Shown here piece by piece: positions 9,568 to 16,537 of a stretch of DNA of 64,000 nucleotides. The first letter of the stretch is position 1. Every line of letters begins with the position of its first letter. Origin of the DNA: Membranihabitans marinus (GTDB lineage Bacteria; Bacteroidota; Bacteroidia; Chitinophagales; Saprospiraceae); NCBI RefSeq assembly GCF_019802045.1, contig NZ_JAHVHU010000006.1:62001-126000 (forward strand), read 5' to 3'. Under the pieces are notes generated by a model, which was not told where the DNA came from, did no database searches, and saw only the letters and a list, made by a program, of their open reading frames with translations. The position numbers were made by a program, and so were the translations under genes.

Positions 9568-10482
9568 TCATAAAAAATCATCCGCTTTCCGATACGCCTG
9601 AACCAATTTTTCTTCGCCAGCCTTTCCTCCTTCGCTCAATCCATGCTCCATACCCACGATACCCTTATAACCTTTTTCATAGAGGTGTTTGAACACATTT
9701 TGGTAATTGACTTCTCCGGTATATGGTTCCTTTCGGCCGGGATTGTCTCCCACCTGGATATACGCAATCTCATCCCAGGTATAATCGATGTTTTTGATCA
9801 GATTTCCTTCATTCTTTTGCATGTGATACGCATCGTAGAGTATCTTACACGACGGACTATCTACCCCTTTACAAATCAAATAGGTTTGCGGTGAGTATCT
9901 AAGAAACAAATCCGGGGTATCACTGAGCGGCTCCAGAACCATGACCAATCCGTGCGGTTCAAATATCTCAGCCCCTCGTTTAAGCGCCTCAATCACATTC
10001 GCGGTCTGAATATCCAGGGGCAGTCTGCGTTCAAAATTCCCTGGAACCACGGTCATCCATTTGGCATTGACCCGTTTCGCTACTTCCACAGCTCGCCGGC
10101 ACCCATCCAGGAAGATATCGAGGTGTTCTTGCTTACCGGCGGCCAGCGTATTGGCACCATTGCCCCCCTTATCAACCACAAAAACGCCCATATCCATTCC
10201 ATTGTCGACAAGTGCTTTACTTATTTTTTCCTGTTCGGAGACAGATCGCTTCATCATCCCATTATCCTCAATGGATTTAAAACCGCGATCGGCCATATAG
10301 TGGATCTGATCAACAAAATCGTTGCCAGCGTGGTTTTTGAACATCCCCTGATGAGGTGCATAGTTCAGGTTAAAAGGTTTATCGGCCAATGAGCGGTTCC
10401 TTGTCGTGGCTTGAAGTCCAGACGCCATTCCCAAACCGGAAGCACCCAACACGGTATTTTTCACAAAGCTTCTACGTTTCAT
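9568..10482 (-). CDS. Tat-exported hydroxypyruvate isomerase-like TIM-barrel protein
   Basis: 304 residues. The N-terminus is a twin-arginine signal (MKRRSFVKNTVLGASGLGM), so the protein is exported folded. The mature part belongs to the xylose-isomerase-like TIM-barrel superfamily, closest to hydroxypyruvate isomerase: FKSIEDNGMMKR, the metal-site-like blocks VLEPLSDTP and ILYDAYHMQKNEGNLI, AYIQVGDNPGRKEPYTGEVNY, and GIVGMEHGLSEGG. The Glu, Asp/His and final Glu expected to bind the divalent metal are visible. The substrate is probably a sugar or ketoacid, but real activity is unknown. It is divergent from the FGE/Gfo-Idh pair at 10716. Confidence 0.85.
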   Translation of the reverse strand: MKRRSFVKNTVLGASGLGMASGLQATTRNRSLADKPFNLNYAPHQGMFKNHAGNDFVDQIHYMADRGFKSIEDNGMMKRSVSEQEKISKALVDNGMDMGVFVVDKGGNGANTLAAGKQEHLDIFLDGCRRAVEVAKRVNAKWMTVVPGNFERRLPLDIQTANVIEALKRGAEIFEPHGLVMVLEPLSDTPDLFLRYSPQTYLICKGVDSPSCKILYDAYHMQKNEGNLIKNIDYTWDEIAYIQVGDNPGRKEPYTGEVNYQNVFKHLYEKGYKGIVGMEHGLSEGGKAGEEKLVQAYRKADDFL

Positions 10483-10715
10483 ATTATTTCATGTATTTTC
10501 GAGCCTTCCATCGGCCGGCCCTGTTTTAAAAATTGAATTGATCATTTTTTATTCTTCGCTAATTTACTATTTTTACGGAATCCACCAATTGTTGGAGGTG
10601 CAATTGTCTGAAAAACATCGAATCACGAGTAGTATTGGAAATGATGAATTGAACTCTTCACAGGATCATGCCGTTTAAACATTGAACAGCTATTTTGATA
10701 ACCATTATATTTTAT

Positions 10716-11627
10716 ATGCAAAAATTGAATTTATCCTATATCCTTATTGGATTTCTTACCTGCATGACCAGTGGGTTCATGCTCCAGGCACAAAAATCCT
10801 ATACTGAAAAGATCCCTGGTTCAGAAGAAACCATGGAAATGATACAAATTCCCGGCGGATCCTATGACTTGAACATCGGCGGAAAAACCCATCAGGTGGA
10901 ACTGAGTCCATACTGGATCGCGACCAAAGAAGTGACCCACGATGCATTTGGTACCTTTGATCAGGACGAATCCATCAGCCGGGACGTGACGGTGGATGCG
11001 GTCACCCGGCCAAGTCCACAGTACGAAGACCTCACTTGGGGCATGGGCCGAGGCGGTGGTTTTCCGGCGAACAGTATGTCGCTCTATGCCGCTATGATGT
11101 ACAGCAAATGGCTGTATGAAAAAACCGGTCATTTTTATCGCCCGCCCACAGAGGCGGAATGGCAAGCGGCCTGCCAACTGGGAAAAAACGATGACGAAAA
11201 TCCACGAAAAATGGCGGTCTATGCAGCGAATAGCAATGATAAATATCAAAAGGTAGGATCCAGAAGTGCTGATGCGTTGGGACTGTATGATATGCTGGGA
11301 AATGTGGCCGAATGGACCGTGGATGCTTATAAAGAAGATTATCAGGAGGTCATCGATGCATCGGGCAAAAAAGATCCGCATATGATCCCTTCTTCACGAA
11401 AAACCAGTGTGGTTCTTAAGGGGGGGCATTATCAGTCCACAGAAGAAGAACTTTCCTGTGATGCCCGGATCATGTCTGAAAGATGGTGGAACAGAAGAGA
11501 TCCTCAGATCCCTAAAAGCCGATGGTGGTACACCGATGCACCCTTTGCAGGGATTCGCCTGGTCCGGCCGGTGAATCAGCCGTCTGACGAAGACATCAAA
11601 GCGTATTATGATCAATTTTTAAAATAA
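10716..11627 (+). CDS. Secreted formylglycine-generating-enzyme-fold (SUMF1-like) protein
   Basis: 303 residues from ATG 10716. A TTG seven codons upstream (10695) would extend the frame, but ATG 10716 gives the clean signal peptide (MQKLNLSYILIGFLTCM, cleavage near LQAQ). The FGE-sulfatase fold is recognisable: MIQIPGGSYDLNIGG, SPYWIATKEVTHDAFGTF, RPPTEAEWQAACQLG, LGLYDMLGNVAEWTVDAY, and the C-terminal FAGIRLVRPV. The paired active-site cysteines of true formylglycine-generating enzymes are not seen, so it is probably a binding or structural relative. It lies 63 bases upstream of a co-oriented Gfo/Idh oxidoreductase, a pairing that suggests one operon. Confidence 0.85.
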   Translation: MQKLNLSYILIGFLTCMTSGFMLQAQKSYTEKIPGSEETMEMIQIPGGSYDLNIGGKTHQVELSPYWIATKEVTHDAFGTFDQDESISRDVTVDAVTRPSPQYEDLTWGMGRGGGFPANSMSLYAAMMYSKWLYEKTGHFYRPPTEAEWQAACQLGKNDDENPRKMAVYAANSNDKYQKVGSRSADALGLYDMLGNVAEWTVDAYKEDYQEVIDASGKKDPHMIPSSRKTSVVLKGGHYQSTEEELSCDARIMSERWWNRRDPQIPKSRWWYTDAPFAGIRLVRPVNQPSDEDIKAYYDQFLK

Positions 11628-11690
11628 CCCAAGGGCTTCATGGCCTGACACCATATAATCACACCACTTCTAACCACTTAATCCAATACG

Positions 11691-13016
11691 ATGACAAAAA
11701 GTAAAATAAACCGAAGAAAATTTGTAAGACAATCAGCGGCAGCGGCAGGAGCTATCATGGCTGTACCTTTTGCTGCTAAAGCTGGTTTTTACATGGACAA
11801 ACCAGCTGAAAAAATCCGGGTAGCCCTGGTCGGCTGTGGAGGTCGCGGGACTGGTGCAGCCGCTCAGGCCTTGCATGCCCACCCTAATGTCCAATTAGTA
11901 TCTATGGCCGATGCTTTTCGCGATCGGCTGGACAGCAGCCTGAAAAACATACGCGAAGAAATCGACGATTCCGAAAACCGGATCGACGTCCCAGAAAGTC
12001 GAAAGTACGTGGGTTTTGATGCTTATAAAAAAGCGATGAAGGATGCGGATGTTGTCATCTTAACCACCTCTCCGGGATTCCGGCCCATTCATTTTAAAGA
12101 GGCAGTCGCTCAGGGCAAGCAGGTTTTTATGGAAAAACCCGTAGCCACGGATCCGGCTGGTATCGCTTCAGTATTGGAAACGGCCAAAGAAGCGCGACGT
12201 AAAAAATTAAATGTCGTCGTCGGACTGCAGCGCCGTTATCAGAATTCCTATCTGGAGCTGTTGAAGCGCTATCAGGATGGGATGATCGGTGACATCACTT
12301 CTGCCCAGGTGTATTGGAACAGTCGAGGCGTTTGGGTTCGGGAACGAAAACCAAGCCAAAACGAAATGGAATACCAAATGCGAAACTGGTACTACTTCAA
12401 CTGGCTGTGCGGGGACCACATCGTCGAACAACACATCCACAATATGGATGTGGTAAACTGGTTCAAAGACGACTACCCGCATCATTCTCAGGGCATGGGC
12501 GGTCGGACCGTCCGGGTGGGACCTGAATACGGTGAGATCTTTGATCACCATTTTGTAGAATACCACTACAAAGACGGTGTCGTCATGAACTCCCAGTGCC
12601 GTCACCAACCCAACACCATGAGCCGGGTTGATGAAATCCTCACCGGAACCAAGGGACGGATCCATTGTGGAGCCGGGAAAATCGAAGACCTGGACGGCAA
12701 TGTGCTGTTTGAATTCGATCGCTCCAAAGAAAACAATCCCTATCAGACCGAGCATGATCTCTTGTTTGATGCCATATCCAAGGGGGAATACAAGTTTGAT
12801 GATACAGAACAAGGCGCGCACAGCACCCTCACAGCGATCGTCGGACGGTTATCCACCTACTCCGGTCAGGTAATCAACCAGAAAACCGCATTGGATTCCG
12901 GACTGAGTATTCAGCCTGAGGAATATGCCTGGGATGCGACACCACCCGTACTGCCGGGTGATGACGGGCTTTATCCTTGCGCTGTTCCGGGAGAGACGGT
13001 TTATTTCAAATCCTAA
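11691..13016 (+). CDS. Tat-exported Gfo/Idh/MocA family oxidoreductase
   Basis: 441 residues. The twin-arginine signal NRRKFVRQSAAAAGA is followed by a Rossmann NAD(P)-binding domain, with RVALVGCGGRGTGAA at about 44-58 and the family signature EKPVATDP near 150. The C-terminal alpha/beta substrate domain contains WNSRGVWVRERKPSQ and DHIVEQHIHNMDVVNWF, typical of secreted Gfo/Idh proteins of Bacteroidota and Planctomycetes. It would oxidise or reduce a sugar or polyol in the periplasm, with cofactor held tightly. A terminator follows at 13046. The specific substrate cannot be assigned. Confidence 0.9.
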   Translation: MTKSKINRRKFVRQSAAAAGAIMAVPFAAKAGFYMDKPAEKIRVALVGCGGRGTGAAAQALHAHPNVQLVSMADAFRDRLDSSLKNIREEIDDSENRIDVPESRKYVGFDAYKKAMKDADVVILTTSPGFRPIHFKEAVAQGKQVFMEKPVATDPAGIASVLETAKEARRKKLNVVVGLQRRYQNSYLELLKRYQDGMIGDITSAQVYWNSRGVWVRERKPSQNEMEYQMRNWYYFNWLCGDHIVEQHIHNMDVVNWFKDDYPHHSQGMGGRTVRVGPEYGEIFDHHFVEYHYKDGVVMNSQCRHQPNTMSRVDEILTGTKGRIHCGAGKIEDLDGNVLFEFDRSKENNPYQTEHDLLFDAISKGEYKFDDTEQGAHSTLTAIVGRLSTYSGQVINQKTALDSGLSIQPEEYAWDATPPVLPGDDGLYPCAVPGETVYFKS

Positions 13017-13045
13017 CCCGGTATAATTAAGAGGACTAAAAGAAT

Positions 13046-13079
13046 ATCCCGGTTGATTCAGTTCATCCGGGATTTTTTT
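13046..13079 (+). terminator. Rho-independent terminator after the Gfo/Idh gene
   Basis: ATCCCGG (13046-13052) pairs with CCGGGAT (13067-13073) and is followed by a run of T. It lies 30 bases after the stop codon at 13016. Confidence 0.8.
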
Positions 13080-13163
13080 GTTATACGGTATTACTGAGTA
13101 TTAGGAGCCTTCCGGCGGGAGGTTACCTGGGAGGTTGGAGCTCCTGCTCGCACCCTACATTGA

Positions 13164-13331
13164 CTAGTGCGCGGAATCATAAGTAATGTATGCTATGGAA
13201 GAGATTATTTTTTGACAGATCAAAGAAGCAAAACCGCGCATAGCCATAGCTACGTAAGGATTTTGATGATGAAGATATGTCAATAAAAGAAGCCTTCAAT
13301 AGTGTTTGGTATTTATGAGTTCGTGCACTAG
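13164..13331. repeat. CTAG-bounded 168-bp palindromic element, copy 1
   Basis: It starts CTAGTGCGCGGAATCATAA and ends GAGTTCGTGCACTAG. The whole unit folds on itself: the left arm (TTTTTTGACAGATC and AAGCAAAACCGCG) is complementary to the right arm (GATATGTCAATAAAAGAAG and AAGGATTTTGATG), around the centre CATAGCCATAGCT. The terminal CTAG is shared with copy 2. No open frame is present, so it is a non-autonomous element. Confidence 0.8.
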
Positions 13332-13495
13332 TGCGCGGAATCATAAGTAATGTATGCTTTGGAAGAGATTATTTTTTGACAGATTAAAGAAGCAAAACCG
13401 CGCATCGCCATAGCTACGTAAGGATTTTGATGATGAAGATATGTCATTAAAAGAAGCCTTCAATAGTGTATGGTATTTATGAGTTCGTGCATTAG
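13328..13495. repeat. CTAG-bounded 168-bp palindromic element, copy 2
   Basis: Nearly identical to copy 1 (TGCTTTGG for TGCTATGG, and a few other changes) and directly joined to it through one shared CTAG (13328-13331). The right end reads ATTAG instead of ACTAG. The tandem arrangement means either insertion of one element into the end of another or duplication. Confidence 0.8.
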
Positions 13496-13639
13496 TGCAC
13501 CAGGAACTATGTTCGTGACACGACTAATGTCTCCCGCAAATATCGCAAATCAACGCTGAGCGCACCTCGCCGCCGGCGAGGTAAATCTGCCAAAATCACT
13601 AAGATCTGCGGGAGATTTAGAGACATTAAGATTTAATAG
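13496..13639. other. Intergenic DNA with a nested hairpin
   Basis: Contains CCTCGCCGCCGGCGAGG (about 13566-13582) inside a wider inverted pair, TCTCCCGCAAAT (from 13530) and ATCTGCGGGAGA (to about 13616). No gene. It separates the palindromic elements from the decayed SprB-like gene. Confidence 0.5.
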
Positions 13640-14318
13640 ATCTTGAAGATCTGTCAAATCCCTCAGGGGAACTATGACATCACTGTATCAGATGAGCTGG
13701 GCCAGCATATCACCACAATTGAACAGGAATTCTTTACTGGATTTTAGGGTATTTCAGGGTTATGCTGAATAATGTGAGGATCCCCGATCCTTTGTGCAAT
13801 GGAGATGGTAACAGAGAGATTTATGAGGATGTTCGCCAGAACAAACCACTGGATTATTAGCTGTTTTATCAAAAAGAAAATGATACCATCAGGGTGGAGA
13901 ACCCCTCTATGAAAGGTCTGAGTGCTGGGGAATATACCATCTGGGCGGTCGATCAACGGGATGTGCAGCCCATTTACCAGATCCGGTGGTACTGGTGGTG
14001 GTGAATGAGGGGGAGCCGCGAGAAGGAGATAATAATGAGGATGACGACGACAGCACCGTCTCCGTTCCCTATGCCATCACACCGAATGGGGATGGGATTA
14101 ATGATCAACTGGAGATATTTTCAAACTGTAACATCCGGGTAATCGAAATCAGAATCTTTGACAAATGGGGTGGGGAGCTATACAGGGTGCAGGGTGGTGA
14201 AGTGGAGGCCTCCATCTGGGCAGATTTTCCTCCGGGGGTGGTGATGGTCCAAGTGATGTATGAGGCAAGCAATGGTGTAGTGAAGACGGCGGTACAGGGG
14301 GTGTTAGTGGTAATGTAA
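13640..14318 (+). pseudogene. Decayed SprB-repeat / T9SS type B surface protein fragment
   Basis: Three disjoint reading frames spell parts of one protein family. Near 13665-13745 there is GNYDITVSDELGQHITT, ended by a TAG. Near 13795-13985 there are CNGDGNREIYEDVRQN and VENPSMKGLSAGEYTIWAVD, interrupted by a TAG at ~13857. From 13986 a 110-residue frame carries an intact-looking T9SS type B tail (AITPNGDGINDQLEIF, then IRIFDKWGGELYRVQG). The C-x-GD...LSAGEYT pattern is that of SprB-type repeats. The tail is nearly identical in DNA to the end of the gene at 16538-19393, including a ~47-base exact run. No start codon or signal peptide serves it. I read it as a remnant of a paralogue of that gene, possibly a donor for recombination. 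Confidence 0.75.
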
Positions 14319-15427
14319 AAATGTAGCCGTCCCCAACAAGTCAGTGAATTTGCACGCATAGTTTATCTTACAATTTTTATCATTAATAAGATAGATTAAA
14401 CCCTTGGAAAAATATTCCACTAATTCTGATTATTGGTCCAATACGATATAATTTGCAGTATCCCCCGTAGCGGCGACTTCAGTCGCCGACCGCGTTCGCT
14501 GAAGCTATAGGCGCCTGCGCCATAGATTCAGCGCCGAAGCACGGTGGCGCAAATGGTCCCCACCTTTTTCGGTGGGGACCATTTATCTGTTATCAAGGGA
14601 TTGAAATATGAACAGGGTCGAGAAGTTTTTTTGAATCTCTGCGAAATTGTCAATATTAATTTAGATTCTGTGATATAAATTATGGCAGAATGATTTTTAT
14701 TGATCTTAAGTTATAGCCAAAATTTTGAAATATATTTAGCGGTAATGAAATTTTATTTGCCATATTATATCTTACGATTGCAGGTGAGATGAGAAAAACT
14801 CATCTCATCTCGAGCGACTTCACCCTGTGATAATTCATCTACAGAGTAAAGTCAATTTACCCCTATGGAATTTGGGGCCGATAAAGGGTTGTAGTGGTTG
14901 TTCTCAAGCTTAAGGGTTCCTTGTGTTTGCCGGAAGAGGAACTTTTTTACACAAAAGTGTATTATTAATTCAGGGTCCAAAATCGTTGACGAGTTGGGGA
15001 TTAGCTCCGGAATTGATACTTCCAAAAGCAAGATGCTATTGTTACATTTCAGCACCAAATCCATATATACACCCTATGGAACTCAAATCAAATAACTATA
15101 ACCTGTTAAACGTGCCCTTCAAAAACCCTATATATTTCCCAGTATATTACAAATATGAGTACTCTATTACTCAATAAAAGGCATGAGAAAATATCGAAAT
15201 AAATACACCTCTGAATAATACCGCATTTTACCTCATGTGAACCTTTAACAAATAATATTTTTTATATTCATAATATATCCTTATCATGGTAAACAACGAT
15301 TTTTATGCTGTTGGAATTGATTTTGCTTTATGGATCGACCACCTCGGATCAGCAGTAAGAACTGTTCCCCAGGCGAGATTACAGTGAATACTATTAATAT
15401 TTTATTTATTAATTAAAACATTTTATT
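14319..15427. other. 1.1-kb intergenic region
   Basis: No credible gene on either strand. It contains a GCGGCGACTTCAGTCGCC hairpin (~14470) and the strong hairpin at 14551. The TTCCAAAAGCAAGATGCT block at 15020 recurs at 32349. A block reading CCCCTATGGAATTTGGGG near 14860 has a diverged relative near 47080. It is AT-rich from about 15100 to the next gene. The short frames here (14852-15177) overlap each other in several phases and have no family features. Confidence 0.55.
14551..14584. terminator. Perfect 14-bp hairpin, possible terminator
   Basis: AAATGGTCCCCACC (14551-14564) and GGTGGGGACCATTT (14571-14584) are exact complements around a 6-base loop. There is no T run after it on either strand, so it may be a repeat or RNA structure rather than a classical terminator. 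Confidence 0.4.
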
Positions 15428-16440
15428 ATGAAAAAGTTGATTTTTTTTCAGCTCCCACCGCCCAGTAAATCTCAATGTTCCAAATTGAAATTCACCCTGC
15501 CTAACTTCCCAAATATCTTACTGAATAAACCTATAAGGATCTTCTCGCTTCTGATTCTGATAATGAGTATGTTCCTGTTTTCCTGTGAAGATCAACCGGT
15601 AATCCGGAAAGCGACCAAATTACTCAACAAGAAAATAACGGTTTATCTCAAATGACAGGAGCTGATAAGTTGAAATACTTTGGTGTTTCTGATTTATCAC
15701 AACTGAAGCCCGGATATACCTACACTTGGATAGACACGCTGAATGCAGAAGAACGGATGGAGATCCGACCTGAAATCTCATTGAGATCGAACTACAACTG
15801 CGGTGTTAACGTAGAGATGTATTTTAGCGGATCCGGTGATACCGCGACCGTAACTGCGTATGAAGCCAATACCAACACAATCGTACATGGTCCGGTTGAT
15901 ATGGCACATGGAGATAATTTTGATATGACGATCAATGGTAGTAAAGACTATGACTTCAAGGTTGAACCATTTGAAGATCCAATAAACAGTATGTTTGGAA
16001 ATTTCATTGTTGATCCCGACTGGGGTGGCAAGTCAATTTATTCTTTTTCTGGATCAGGTTCATATCTTTTTGAAGATTATCAATTCGAGGGTCCGGCACC
16101 GACCGATGGAACCTGTGATGCTTATGTAGCCGTATATCATCTTTCAGGCATCGCTACTAAGTATACACTCAAGGTCATACCAGACGTAGGAATACCTTTT
16201 GAAGTAGGGCCTATCTTAGGCGACGATTCGGAGGTGGACTTTGAGATCGATGAAGACCGCACTTATGAGTTTGAGATAAAGGCTGAGGATGGGGGAACTT
16301 CGGAGTCATTTAGCATCCAGATTATCCGTCCAGACAACGTTGCACACCATAAGAGTTTTTACGGCGTGGATATGTCAGTTCCGAATCCTTATTTAATCGT
16401 ATTCTCCTATGTTTTTGATTATTTTGATTGCCCATACTGA
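15428..16440 (+). pseudogene. Lipoprotein gene with an apparent frameshift after the signal peptide
   Basis: The first frame (15428-15655) gives a lipoprotein signal: a hydrophobic run, then SMFLFSCEDQPV, with the lipidated Cys near residue 53. It continues into unconvincing sequence. The second frame (15652-16440, 262 residues) lacks a signal, but reading it back upstream of its first ATG gives NPESDQITQQENNGLSQ, a natural polar linker, open to about 15589. A one-base shift between 15589 and ~15605 would join them into one ~335-residue lipoprotein. The alternative, two genes overlapping by ATGA, would leave the second without export signals. The second part is Asp/Gly-rich and beta-like with no family I recognise. 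It lies 97 bases upstream of a T9SS type B gene and ends at a strong terminator. Confidence 0.65.
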
Positions 16441-16460
16441 TAGTCAATATTATTAAATTT

Positions 16461-16500
16461 AAGAGGAAGCACTTCTATAAAGCGAAGTGCTTCCTCTTTT
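16461..16500 (+). terminator. Strong hairpin terminator
   Basis: AAGAGGAAGCACTTC (16461-16475) and GAAGTGCTTCCTCTT (16484-16498) form a perfect 15-bp stem with an 8-base loop, followed by T residues. It separates the frameshifted lipoprotein gene from the downstream T9SS gene. The A run on the other side could also let it act on the opposite strand. Confidence 0.8.
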
Positions 16501-16537
16501 CCCTTCCGTACAGTGATAGAAACAAAAAGATTGAAAG

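Noticed and set aside
10821-11381. 186-residue minus-strand frame opposite the FGE-fold gene
   Set aside because: Composition is that of an antisense reading of a real gene; no recognisable family.
13164-13495. CRISPR-like array
   Set aside because: Only two directly joined repeats of 168 bp with no spacers and no cas genes.
15428-15655. Two separate overlapping genes (75 and 262 residues)
   Set aside because: The ATGA overlap looks like normal coupling, but the first would be only a signal peptide and the second would lack export; a frameshifted single gene explains both better.
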